The notes: a model not told the origin generated them from the letters alone. Positions 1 through 8,836 are shown, numbered from the stretch's first letter. The stretch is 10,727 nt of DNA from Rhypophila decipiens (GCA_033297075.1 MU858438.1:1-10727); one strand, 5' to 3'. Numbers and translations: made by a program.

Positions 1-1192
1 GAGATAATGGCGGATTTGGATGAACCGAATGTAGTTAGCGTGCATAGGCCCTTTAGGCTCAGTGCCTCCGGGCGAAATAAATTCCATCCATCCAAGGTAG
101 ATTCCCCTGCTTTCCTCTCGACGGTGTCGACCTTGGCGGTCCTCAGGGCTGGACATGGGAAGGCCAGCACGACACGGACTTGCTTTCGACACTCGCCCAG
201 TCAAGCCTGGACCCCATTGTCAACCCTTGCCGTCTCACCCTCGCAGCCGTCTACGTCTCCGTCATCAGTATGGTCAAGGTCCAGCACAGACCGCGATACC
301 AGTACAACGGCTAGCAGTCCCAGCCACATCCTCTTCACCGACCCAACAGAGAATACAGTGCCCATCACAAAAGCCACGACCACCGACGGCAAAAGGTCTA
401 TCAGGTCCAGCAAGCCAAGCTCGTCCCACAAAAACGTGCAACCAGAGTCGAAACCCTCACGACCAAAAATGACACGTTCATTCCTACCGTATTCGACAGC
501 CCAGGCCAAGGAAACAGTGGACTGCTACCCATCGCACATCCAACCGCTCCTCAAAGCCTTTGAGAAACTCCAAGTGTCATCCTTTAACTTCCTACAAGCT
601 ACTACTGCATCTCGAAACAAGAAAACCAAACTCCGTGGCGATAAGGCCAACTCACCGCCGTATGATACCCTCCTCAAGTCGCAAAAACAGGCTCTTTCTT
701 CATGTGCGGCGTTGCTTGGCTGCTCGGAATGTAGTTTACAATCGGAATTGGTCATGCTGGTTGTTTCGGTTTGTAGTCTTCTTGTGGGGAGTCTGGATGG
801 GCTGGATAGGTCTGTGAATGGCAAGACTGGGATAGCAAAGCACCGGGGATATTAGAACTACGAACTCTGCAGAGTCTCGACATTATACTGGGTATGAAAA
901 TGGAGAAGGGTTTATTCAGCAGCATCAGGATGCTCAAGGTGACCACATGAAGATCTGGGATGGGGCGAAGGCAATAATGATGGATGAGCATGACGAGGAG
1001 GATACAGCGCAGATCATCAGGACCTTGACGGCGAGTAGGATCGCAAAGCTGAGGGGTATTTTGGGGATGGTGGTCAAGGCTGCAAGGGGGGCAGAACAAC
1101 GACCGGTGGAACAAGGGCTAGCGGCGGCGGATTGGGCTTCCTATGTAGGACTGGCGACTTTGCTACAGGGCAAGCTGAGGCGCTATTCTTGA
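1..1192 (+). CDS. AflR-type Zn(II)2Cys6 regulator, C-terminal part (5' partial)
   Basis: This is the 3' part of a gene for a fungal transcription factor of the aflatoxin-regulator (AflR, PF08493) type, acting in the nucleus. The clearest stretch is about 520-810. It has the family order DCYPSHIQPLLKAFEKLQ, then PPYDTLLKSQKQALSSCAALLGC, then C-x2-C followed by a hydrophobic helix. The end (947-1192) has the family's closing helix, IIRTLTASRIAKLRGILGMV, and stops at 1190-1192. The frame changes between these pieces. A 46-nt intron at 810-855 (GTCTGT..TTAG) joins them without a stop. Further upstream an acidic segment in another frame (about 117-268, with LDGVDLGG and DTDLLSTLAQ) could join through a second 46-nt intron at 269-314 (GTATGG..CTAG). 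Both donors are weak, so the exon map is inferred; the family call is stronger. The N-terminal zinc cluster is not in the window and is expected to the left. Confidence 0.68.
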
Positions 1193-1496
1193 ATTATCTC
1201 AATTTCAAATGCAATTTGATCAAGGGGCATAATTCCATTAATTCAACAAGGCAGTCCTCCAATTGGAACATTTGCCTGTTATAATTAGGGGACCTATTCT
1301 AGCATAGCAATGCACCGTATCTACTAAGAAAGGACAGAAGCCGAGCTATTGCAAAAATACCAGACATTGAAGCTTAGCAACTGTATCGCACGGTAGAGGG
1401 TCAGAAAACGAGGTTCAAAGAGCGTTGATTCTAGGTAATTTGGGGGGGTGGCGGCACCCTCTATATATAGAGAAAAGGATGCCAAGAAGACCCACT
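1193..1496. other. Intergenic, between convergent 3' ends
   Basis: This stretch lies between the stop of the AflR-like gene (plus) and the last exon of the F-box-like gene (minus). It should hold both 3' untranslated regions. I see no supported gene. The only notable sequence is a palindromic AT run, CTATATATAG, near 1460-1469. Its place downstream of both genes argues against a promoter role for either of them. Confidence 0.6.
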
Positions 1497-3570
1497 TTAC
1501 TGCTCAACAAACTGTCTATACGAAGTCAACGGAACGGGAAAGGTGGGCTCGATCGGTTCCTCGACCGCAATTGCCTTCCGACACTGGGGTAACTTCGCGA
1601 TAGCTTGCCTTTGTTCTTTGTTAGTTGATGCGATATCCATTCCAGCCTTTGACCAATCAAAGGCCCTTTCCAAGCCAGTCGGCGCACCTGTTACAGCCCA
1701 GTAAACCTCATCTGCCTGGGAACAAGTAGATCCCACCGACGGACTTCATCACGTACAACCCTGATTATGCCAGCCATGCAAAGTCATCCACAAGTTCCTC
1801 CCACCGGCTCTGTTGTATCAAGATACCCATCAGCCTGGCTTCCATCGACTCCTTGTTCCGCCATCGGTCAATGCTTCTCGACCGATACGGTCCATTCATG
1901 ATTTTATGACGCCCTCCAACAATATATCCCGGGTTCCGCTTGAGGTCCCTCCGGAACTGGACCAACCTTGCTCTGTCCCAGAATACGCATCCGTATTCCC
2001 GGAACGGATCGTCTGAAATAGTTCCACGATACCTGTAAGAATCAGTGTTCCACCTACTGGATTGGCGGAGCACGCGGAGAAATTCACGATATCCAATGTT
2101 AGGCCGTGTAGGATCTTCCTCTTCGTTGTCGCAGCAGATATTCTCTTCCGTATTGTCACCATCTCGGCTCTCTCGAACTTCAAGTTCAGGTGCATGGGCA
2201 AGGGCCTGTGGTAGAAAGTCCCTCTTCCGAAAGAAGACGGCGTAGTCTCCATTGCGCGTTCCGAGGCTATGAAGCTTGTCCCGTCGCTCTTTTGGCGTGC
2301 TCGCATCTATGAGAGTGGAGAAGAATTCGAGGCCAAGGGAAGCGAGCTGGTTGGTGAAGTTTGCCATTCCATAACGTTGCCAGCTTTGGTCGAAAAAATC
2401 AAGACTCGGAAAATCCGCGTCGGGTGTATCGAAGGGGACCATTCTTTCCTCTGGCTTTATCTTCGAAGAGTGGTTGTAGTCCCGCCACTCCTTTCGATGT
2501 CTCTCCATAGTTTCGAAAGGTTCACGCCACGCCTTTCGATGTCTCTCCATAGTTTCGAAAGGTTCACCACGGCTGCCCAATACAGCGGCAAAATCCAAAA
2601 CACTCTCCATACTAACGTCCGTTCCTCCTAGTGGACAGGGAGGAGGAACAAACGTCGGGAACTGTGCGGGGGCATCGGAATTGACAGCGTCCCAAGTCTT
2701 GTTCCTCGACACTGGCCGGTCTGGCCGGGAGCACCAGTTGCTTTTTCCCAGACGATGCTCGGACAGGCGAGGAATGACTCCACAAACTGGTCTTCCAGGT
2801 CGGCCATGTATTCGGCCGCTAGATTGGAGAAGAAGCGGTGGATGGTGCATAGCTCTTCAACCTCACACGGCTCCAGATGACGAAGAAAGAGGTCAACTGG
2901 TGCTCTCCTGAAACTGACGACTTGACAACAGGTGTGGAATATCCCTTGTCCACCTCCTCGTAATGGAATAGACGAGAGTACAGCTCGTAACGCAAGAATG
3001 CGCGCTGGAGTCGAGCAGTCTCGGCCTTGGAAAGGGGAGCAGGAATGGCCTTTCCGGGGTTGAAATCGAGGACACTGCTGCTGCTTGGAACCCAGACGTC
3101 GAGAAAGAGCTTGGAGGTGTGGGCAAAGTAGCGGTCGGTAATGCGGCGCATAGTTTTGTAGACAAGCAGGATTTGTGATATACCATACTGCTCGCGTCGC
3201 CTAGGTCCTCAAACGGCCGTGTCGAAAAATAGTGTTCTAGGTATGGCTCCAAGACGGCTATGAGGCAAGCCTCATCTGTTTTGTCACTAGTGTCGGTGTC
3301 AAGATCACTGCGCGATGCTCTGCGTACCTCCCCCTGTACTCCCATGGTGGAGACCCCCGCGGGGATCTGGGCGATGGCAAGTAGTTGACGGTAATTCGCA
3401 GGCCCTAGCTCGTTCAATAGGACTGAGCAGATGATCGAGTTGCGGTGTACCGAGAAAGCATTGTAGCAAGGTCGAGATGTAGAAATGAGAGACTCGAGAT
3501 CTGCTAGTGACTCGGCAGATGAGGCAATCTCAAATGCGATGTCGAAGGGAAGCGTCTGGAGGGTTGCCAT
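1497..3570 (-). CDS. F-box-like fungal protein with several reading-frame changes
   Basis: It starts at the ATG at 3570 with an F-box-like segment (LPFDIAFEIASS, then LADLESLISTSRPCYNAF), which in other proteins binds Skp1 of SCF ubiquitin ligases. Later landmarks match a large, uncharacterised fungal family: RAFLRYELYSRLF (about 2966-3004), EPCEVEELCTIHRFF (about 2841-2873), NQLASLGLEFF, and REYGCVFWDRARL (about 1975-2001). These lie in successive minus-strand frames. Changes fall near 3190-3208, 2894-2930, 2690-2740 and then 1700-1790, each equal to one missing base. The last can be read instead as an intron, either 1716-1791 (76 nt) or 1716-1756 (41 nt, GTACGT..TCCCAG). The C-terminus would be 1497-1715 in another frame. 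Either this is a gene with several weak introns, or it is a pseudogene or a sequence with missing bases. Its substrate is unknown. Confidence 0.62.
2485..2568 (-). repeat. 42-bp tandem duplication in coding sequence
   Basis: Two adjacent 42-bp copies (2485-2526 and 2527-2568) differ at only one internal base (2489 versus 2531) and at the last base. They encode two 14-residue units, EPFETMERHRKAWR and EPFETMERHRKEWR, inside the F-box-like protein. The length is a multiple of three, so the frame is kept. The near identity suggests a recent duplication. Confidence 0.9.
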
Positions 3571-3640
3571 CTTGTTTGTGGAAAGGTGGTGTCTGGTGGT
3601 TGTTGAGAGAAGGAAGTTGAGACTGGGCGCTGGAAGTCTC

Positions 3641-3646
3641 TTTATA
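3641..3646 (-). promoter_or_regulatory. TATA box of the F-box-like gene
   Basis: On the minus strand the sequence reads GGCTATAAAGAG, about 71 bp upstream of the ATG at 3570. That would put transcription start near 3610 with a short leader. The match is good and the spacing plausible. It also supports 3570 as the start codon over the in-frame ATG at 3666, which would lie upstream of this TATA box. Confidence 0.55.
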
Positions 3647-4140
3647 GCCCCGACTTCGGTTGTCAAAAGTTAAATATAGGTTTGGTGCTCCAGGAGTCAG
3701 GTGGCGTTTTTTAGCTCATGACGAGCACAGCTCAGCACATGCGAAGATAACCGACAGTACAGTGTTTGGGACAGCACCAAACCATCAAACACATGCTTCA
3801 TATTTGCACTGCCGTCTTGCATGCTAGGAATGAATGCCCTCAGATAAACCGAAGAAGCGACGTGAAATCGGCACAAATACAATCTCAAGGTATGGCTACC
3901 TTACACTCCCACGCCATATTTGCGCTCACTGGCCCAGCATTTACCGAGCCATTTAAACTTTGCCATTGTGAGGTTTTGTTCCGGTATGGGCGCAAAAACA
4001 TTGATAAAGTTTTGACAGTTTTCCGATAGCAGTTTTAAGTTGCCGAAGTTATAACCGAAAACTTCAGGAAGGCGAGAATTTATTCTCCATCTTCTTTCCC
4101 TCGCAGTCTTCCCGGCTCTGCTAAAGTCCTACTCTAGACC
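3647..4140. other. Divergent intergenic region between two F-box-like genes
   Basis: No supported gene lies here. The right-hand end (about 4085-4125) is rich in pyrimidines (TTCTCCATCTTCTTTCCCTC), as is common just upstream of fungal transcription starts. This fits a plus-strand gene beginning at 4141 or 4183. Short open frames on both strands have no family-like sequence. Confidence 0.5.
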
Positions 4141-4833
4141 ATGTTGCAACCCCTTCATCGCCATATCCTGGTTCGAATAGCCATGGATTCTTCAGGCGCG
4201 CATTCCGCTGCTTCCACCGCCATCTCCCAAGCTACCCTCGCGTGGAAACGCACCCCCTCACGGCACCGATGATGCACAATGCAACCCGCAGTCCGCTCGC
4301 GAGTCTCCCCGACAAGATCCTCCTGCGCATCATCAGTCTCGAAAGCTTGACTGTACTCATGTTTCTCATACCAGCCCCATTGACGAGTCTGAATCACCGC
4401 GCTGTCCTGGCGAGGGGCCGTCTGAGAAGAAGGTCAATGTCCAGCTTCATGTCTGGCCAGCAACGAGGACTAAAATCCCCCCCCCGAGATGATTCCATTC
4501 GACCCTAACTCTTGCTCGTGTGTTGAAATACCGCCTCCTCCTCCTGGTCTCAAGAATGGTATGGACAAGTGGATATTCTCCGAAAAAGCAAGTCTCACAG
4601 GGCGCTGTCCCACGCATGGACCTGGAGTGATCTGGGGGAACCTAAAGAACGCCGATCAGTCACGCTGGCTGCAAAAGGCCCATGTATGGATTTCTTTCCT
4701 CAGAAGATGCACTCATCATCAACAAGAATACATCGATGCAACATACATGAAATGGATTCCCTTGGACAGATGCAACACGAGCGTATGGACTTCGGGACGA
4801 CATGGAGAGCCGTGGAGTGAAACATGCAAATGA
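4141..4833 (+). pseudogene. Possible second F-box-like gene or remnant
   Basis: Two in-frame ATGs (4141 and 4183) follow a pyrimidine-rich leader and open a Ser/Ala-rich N-terminus (MDSSGAHSAASTAISQ). A second frame then encodes SPLASLPDKILLRIISL, which looks like the first helix of an F-box. The two can be joined by a 50-nt intron at 4239-4288 (GTGGAA..CGCAG) or by one missing base. Beyond the F-box the frame becomes uncertain. A run of nine C (4477-4485) separates an upstream frame ending in TRTKIPPP from a downstream frame that stays open to 4833, with PPPPPGLKNGMDKW near its start. I recognise no domain in that downstream part. It could be a real F-box gene with several introns, a decayed copy, or chance open frames. 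The F-box helix is the only solid evidence. Confidence 0.33.
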
Positions 4834-4966
4834 GAACACAAATACTATTACACGGATATAGTAAGCCTCCGACGGCTCAGCCGGGACACTGTTTGAGCCA
4901 AGGAGGAACTTTCTAGACTAAAATACACTTTGGCCATTACTCGCAACCCTTGCTGCACATACTAAT

Positions 4967-5953
4967 CTACTCAAGATGGACAGTCGCCACTTTGCCCCCA
5001 CCAGTAAAGTTCTTGGTGACAAACTGCTCGAAACCTCCCGTGACCGAGACAAGCAAGGTTTTCCCCACCGCGCCCTTGGCCCATATTGCGGCCGTGGGGC
5101 CAACCAGGGCCGTGCTGTTTGGCCCGCCAGCGATTGTGACTGGCGCAGAGCCATACTTATCCTTGCTCACGAAACCAATAGCGCTGAGGGGCTCGGACTC
5201 GGCAACGTACACATCACCATTCAGGTCGTTGACAATAAAGTCATCAACAGGCGTAGGCGAGGCGACAACCTCAGGGTGGCCTTGGAGCGGAGCCATTTCG
5301 GTGCCAGTAGCCTTGATTCTCGCCACGAGCTGCTGGTTCGTGTTGCTAAAGTAGAGGTAGCCTCGGGAGAGCTTGACACCGTTCACGCCAAAGACCACGC
5401 CGCCAACCGGGCGCGGCTTCAGCAGCGGATGGTCAAAGTAGGGTTTCAGTTGAAGCGTCTTTGTGTTGAAGCGGTACACGAATCCGCCATTGCTATCTGC
5501 AATCAGCATGTAGGGCGTTCCCGGCACGGCTGTCATTCCGTTTGGCTGCGCGATGGCTCCCAGGCCGGCGATTTTCTTGACTATCGGGCTGCCGCACTTG
5601 GAAAACGAGAGACGGTGGATGGCGTAGGACCCGGGCGCCGGGCCGAAGGTCTCGAAGGAGAAGTTGCCCGTCAGGACAAAAAACACATCCGGGGTCGATG
5701 ACGGCGCGATGCCGCAGGCACCCGTGGTGTTTTGGAAGACGTGCAAGAGTCTTGGAGTTGAGTTTGGACCGGGAGCCACCTCGTAGATGTGTGGAAAGGT
5801 GTAGACAGTGGCGAGGACAGATCCCGAGGGCCGTAGTGCAAGGTTCTCGACCTCGGAGCCCAGAGGAAAGTCCCGGCTCGATTCGATCCGGACAGCTTGA
5901 GCGGCTGGGAAAAGAATGGCCACGAGGCAGAAGCCGAGCGTGCGTGCAAACAT
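4967..5953 (-). CDS. Secreted SMP-30-like beta-propeller, eupF/asR5 (hetero-Diels-Alderase) family-like
   Basis: This is an unbroken 328-residue protein. Residues 1-20 are a signal peptide (MFARTLGFCLVAILFPAAQA) with a typical hydrophobic core and an A-x-A cleavage site. The rest has the repeated pattern of six-bladed propellers of the SMP-30/gluconolactonase/NHL type: QPNGMTAV (136-143), LIADSNGGFVYRF (150-162), FGVNGVKLSRGYLYFSNT (188-205), DDFIVNDLNGDVYVAES (237-253) and GPTAAIW (285-291). Five N-glycosylation sequons (N64, N75, N97, N279, N315) fit passage through the secretory route. This arrangement is that of the fungal group containing EupF and AsR5, which catalyse a hetero-Diels-Alder step in tropolone-sesquiterpenoid pathways. 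Many relatives have no known reaction, so a cycloaddition role here is inference. I chose the ATG at 5953 because it opens the signal peptide and follows a TATA box by about 100 bp. It is divergent from the regulator at 6556. Confidence 0.85.
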   Translation of the reverse strand: MFARTLGFCLVAILFPAAQAVRIESSRDFPLGSEVENLALRPSGSVLATVYTFPHIYEVAPGPNSTPRLLHVFQNTTGACGIAPSSTPDVFFVLTGNFSFETFGPAPGSYAIHRLSFSKCGSPIVKKIAGLGAIAQPNGMTAVPGTPYMLIADSNGGFVYRFNTKTLQLKPYFDHPLLKPRPVGGVVFGVNGVKLSRGYLYFSNTNQQLVARIKATGTEMAPLQGHPEVVASPTPVDDFIVNDLNGDVYVAESEPLSAIGFVSKDKYGSAPVTIAGGPNSTALVGPTAAIWAKGAVGKTLLVSVTGGFEQFVTKNFTGGGKVATVHLE

Positions 5954-6047
5954 TTTTATTGGATGATCTCGTGGTTGTGAGGAATTGAAACAGATGTGGG
6001 ATATTGGACTGCGTTTTCTACAATCTTGAGGGCGGGTGAACTGCCTC

Positions 6048-6055
6048 CTTTTATA
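6048..6055 (-). promoter_or_regulatory. TATA box of the beta-propeller gene
   Basis: The minus strand reads AAATATAAAAGGAGG, containing TATAAAAG, about 95-102 bp upstream of the ATG at 5953. Transcription would begin near 6020, giving a leader of roughly 65 nt that ends in the A-rich CCAATAAAAATG. Confidence 0.6.
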
Positions 6056-6171
6056 TTTGACCAAAATCTGTTTGATGCCACGCAAACCGTATACACTCCA
6101 AACCACTCGTCAGTCCAATCTGCCAATATGAGACAATCGCTCCAAATGTATTCTTATACCATTTGCCTATT

Positions 6172-6190
6172 TGGTCCATTGCGCGACGAG
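6172..6190. repeat. 19-bp direct repeat, copy 1
   Basis: TGGTCCATTGCGCGACGAG occurs here and again, identically, at 6318-6336. After about ten extra bases the similarity resumes: GCTGAGGCGCAGAA then CCAGG here, against GCTGAAGGGCAGAA then ACAGG after copy 2. The duplicated unit was therefore probably about 45 bp. Confidence 0.85.
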
Positions 6191-6317
6191 ATTCGTTGGT
6201 AGCTGAGGCGCAGAATTACCAGGTTACATCCTCGTCATCCTTCCTGCTCGGATAGGGGTGTGTCACTCCAGTCGTAACCCTGCAACCGGCAGCGGTAGTG
6301 GTAGAGCTAACTCGATG

Positions 6318-6336
6318 TGGTCCATTGCGCGACGAG
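6318..6336. repeat. 19-bp direct repeat, copy 2
   Basis: This is an exact second copy of the element at 6172-6190, 146 bp away in the same orientation and within the same divergent promoter. The CGGCTGAAGGGCAGAA that follows it places a CGG triplet directly against the repeat. Confidence 0.85.
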
Positions 6337-6555
6337 CGGCTGAAGGGCAGAACCAACAGGATAAGCAGGAACCGCCGCAGGATGACATGCCGGGCTGACT
6401 GGGCACAGGGGGCGGTATGAATTTCTTCTGGTTCAAAAACCTCGAAGCAATCATTATCGACAACAACGTGCTATGGGACCCCCGGGAATCTGTCGAGAGT
6501 CAAGCCCAACAACCGCCGTCAAGTTTTTTTTTGCGGAGGACAGAACGCGCACACC

Positions 6556-8090
6556 ATGGTCAACGTTGGTGGCCGGTCAAGGGGCTGCTCGACTTGTCGA
6601 AAACGGCGGGTCAAATGCGGTAAGTGCCCAGTCTCTTCTAGATGTGACTGTGGGACTAATTAAAGTGTCCCGAAGACGAAAGCCACCCCATCTGCAGGCG
6701 ATGCCAAACCTTGAACCTCGAATGTCATGGCGCGAGAGGCATCTCTTTCATCTATCATGAACCAGCGGGGCCAATCAAGACGGACACTCGGACGCGGACA
6801 ACGCCAACGGCCTTATCAGAGGAGGCACCAGTACTGCAGCTATCAGCCACGCCCAGGACCGTCGGCTTCGATGTATATATCCGCTACACCCAGGCGCACC
6901 TCCAACGCAATGGTCTGATTGAATCCACCTTAACAGACATTAAAGCTGCCGACCTAGCGCCGCCTGGAACCCCTGTCGCCAGCCGACAAGTCTCCCACCA
7001 GGCCATCATGAGCTTTGCGACCATCCTTTTCGGCATCCAACACCGGCAGGCCGACATCACCACACAAGGCTACGCCATGCACAGCGTTGCCCTGAAACAG
7101 GTCCACCAGGTACTCTCTGACACGGGACGGCAGTGCAGTGACCAAGTCGTCGTCGCCGTGGCTGTATTGTCCATCTCGGAGTTGTTAGTTCCCAGCGGCC
7201 CAAAAAGCTATTTGCCACACGTCATGGGCCTGCAAAAATTGATGCATCTTCAAGATCCCGTGTCATTCTGGTCTGAAAAGCCGTCTGGATTCTGTAAGGG
7301 CGTGCGTTTCATGATCCTCCTGGCCTCGTTGAAGGTCGGCGAACCTTCGATCCTCGCTCGACCGGATTGGAAGACGGCTATGAGGACGAGTTCTTGCTCC
7401 TACCAAGAACTGCAAGAGCAGGATCTTTTTGATGTACTAGCGGACTGTACCGTCTTGCTTGCCGAGGGCGATGCTATCATGTCGTCAGCTCGTAATACAA
7501 ACTCGATCAATCCGGCTGGGGAGCAGCGAGATGACATGGCGCGACGAGCAAGCTGTCTTCTGAATTACCTCTACGAGTGGAGGCGACGCTGGGAGACTGA
7601 TCTTGAAAATAATATCCATTGCCCCGAGACTGATGTATCTCCTTCTAGACAGGAAGAGCCAAGGTCGATAGGCAATGACGAAAGCCCGGAGGTGGCGCCA
7701 TGGGCGGCTGCTACTGCCCTCATTCCGAATATCCCCGCCGCCATCATGTTGATGCTATACAACCTGGCGCTTATGCGCGTCTTGCAGATCACAGCGACTC
7801 TACCCCAGCAGCAACTCGAGACCGTTCATGAGTGCCGTGCAAACCAACGGATGGCGGCGAGGGAAGCATGCCGCTGCATCCAGTACTACCTGGGTACAAG
7901 GCGGTGTGTATTGGACGCGAGCGCTTCCCCAATCATCCACTGGGCCGTTGCCACCGTCTGGACGGCACTTTGCCGGGACGACTCGATCGAAGGGGCGTGG
8001 ATGCGGGATCTGTTGTCTAGGAAGCGCCGGCAGGTTCTTGCAGGGGGGATATGGACGACATATCTGTGGTTGAACTCGTTGCCGGAATGA
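6556..8090 (+). CDS. Zn(II)2Cys6 transcription factor with fungal-specific (Fungal_trans_2-like) domain
   Basis: The coding sequence is join(6556..6619, 6676..8090), 492 residues, beginning in a good context (CACCATGG). The zinc cluster is complete: cysteines 11, 14, 21, 28, 31 and 38, spaced C-x2-C-x6-C-x6-C-x2-C-x6-C, with the basic RKRRVK between the second and third. It is formed only when the intron at 6620-6675 is removed. Downstream, from about residue 90 to the end, is a long helical region of the fungal-specific regulatory-domain type. It includes FDVYIRYTQAHLQRNGL and then LPHVMGLQKLMHLQDP, the latter resembling the 'H..G...L' landmark of Fungal_trans_2/DUF3468 proteins. The protein should bind CGG-containing sites in the nucleus. 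Its position, divergent from the secreted beta-propeller gene, makes that gene the first target to consider. The effector-like gene downstream faces it tail to tail. Confidence 0.9.
6620..6675 (+). other. Intron within the zinc-cluster coding sequence
   Basis: This 56-nt intron has a consensus donor GTAAGT, a branch-like GACTAAT about 20 nt before the end, and acceptor CGAAG. Removing it joins TGC-G to AC-GAA and creates the Asp between the third and fourth zinc cysteines. The reading frame before and after it fits the family only with this splice. Confidence 0.9.
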
Positions 8091-8836
8091 ATGACCTGAA
8101 TCAAGACATGATGATAATGACAATCATAAACGACTGCATGACAAGAAAGGAAACTGGGTTTGAAGGAATGGCAACCGCCAACCATTCGCAATCGGATCCC
8201 TCTCGGTACCGGAAATGAGTGGAATTCGTTTCAAGGAGTCGTTAGGAGGGCGTTCATGTCACGCATCCTTGGCTCTTTTGTATTTACAATAATAGTACGA
8301 CCATTCCCTACGGCTTTGCTCCTAACCACCATATGTCGTTACTTATACTGCGTGTAACCAATCACAGAAGCAGTTGATTAGTCAAAGTCAGGCCGAACTT
8401 CCGAAGCACAACGTGCCCGTGTTCCCCATCGCTCGCACTCCCAACCAGGCTGAAGACAACTTTCCTAACATAGACGGCAGAAATAAGGACTATTATTTAC
8501 AGTAACCTGTCCTTGGTCTTTGTCTCAACCAGCCAGCTCTCTTCCATGTCACTGGATTGAACAAACACATTTGGGTGATGAATAATAGTCGTATTGGCTA
8601 GACTAGCTGTTTGTTGCGCGCACAATAACAGGTGCCCCATACTTTGCATCATTTTTGTTTTCCATGTCATGACCCCCTCGAAATCACACAAAGAAAGATA
8701 CAAGACTCGAGTCAAACCGGTAAAGACAGTCTTGGAAGGGAAAGAAATCAGAACCACTACCAAATCTCATCTCCTTCATTCCAATCACCCCTCAAAACCT
8801 CAACTTCCACCACAAAGAAAACCAACAGCTAACCAT
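8091..8836. other. Intergenic, convergent 3' untranslated regions
   Basis: This is 746 bp between the stop of the regulator (plus) and the stop of the small secreted protein (minus). Open frames here are short (up to about 90 codons) and show no family-like sequence or signal peptide. The stretch is AT-richer than the genes, with AATAA-like sequences (for example near 8480), as expected for 3' ends. I see no further gene. Confidence 0.55.

Larger units (their letters stand above)
5954..6555. promoter_or_regulatory. Shared divergent promoter of the beta-propeller and the Zn(II)2Cys6 regulator
   Basis: This 602-bp region separates two start codons that point away from each other, so it must carry the controls of both genes. 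It holds the TATA box of the minus-strand gene, a duplicated element (6172-6190 and 6318-6336), and several CGG/CCG triplets of the kind Zn(II)2Cys6 proteins bind. These include an everted pair CCG-N4-CGG at 6286-6295. A nine-T run lies at 6524-6532, just upstream of the regulator's start. No TATA box is evident on the plus strand. Binding by the neighbouring regulator is inference. Confidence 0.6.

Noticed and set aside
1461..1470. CTATATATAG as a TATA box
   Set aside because: It is downstream of both flanking genes and points at no start codon of a supported gene, so I treat it as chance AT sequence.
2631..2850. N-terminal 70 or so residues of the long minus-strand frame beginning at 2850
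   Set aside because: Over this stretch another minus-strand frame carries the family sequence (CEVEELCTIHRFF and onward). The Pro/Arg-rich reading from 2850 is out of frame until about 2700.
4165..4182. CTGGTTCGAATAGCC, resembling a tRNA B box
   Set aside because: No A box, acceptor stem or anticodon arm can be formed from the bases upstream, so it is not a tRNA gene.
4155..4397. An 80-codon minus-strand frame rich in Glu, Ala and Arg
   Set aside because: It overlaps the F-box-like helix on the plus strand and has no recognisable motif; judged a shadow frame.
4976..5701. A 241-codon open frame on the plus strand
   Set aside because: It lies wholly antisense to the beta-propeller gene, is rich in Arg, Gly and charged residues as mirror frames of GC-biased genes are, and shows no family pattern. 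The minus-strand protein is clearly the real one.
6417..6623. Upstream ATG opening a 68-codon frame that overlaps the start of the Zn(II)2Cys6 regulator
   Set aside because: It could be an upstream open reading frame if transcription begins before 6417, but no plus-strand TATA box or other start signal supports that. The peptide has no family features and ends within the intron donor region.
8497..8763. An 88-codon minus-strand frame downstream of the small secreted protein gene
   Set aside because: It sits where the 3' untranslated region of that gene is expected. It has no signal peptide or domain and its codon use does not resemble the neighbours.
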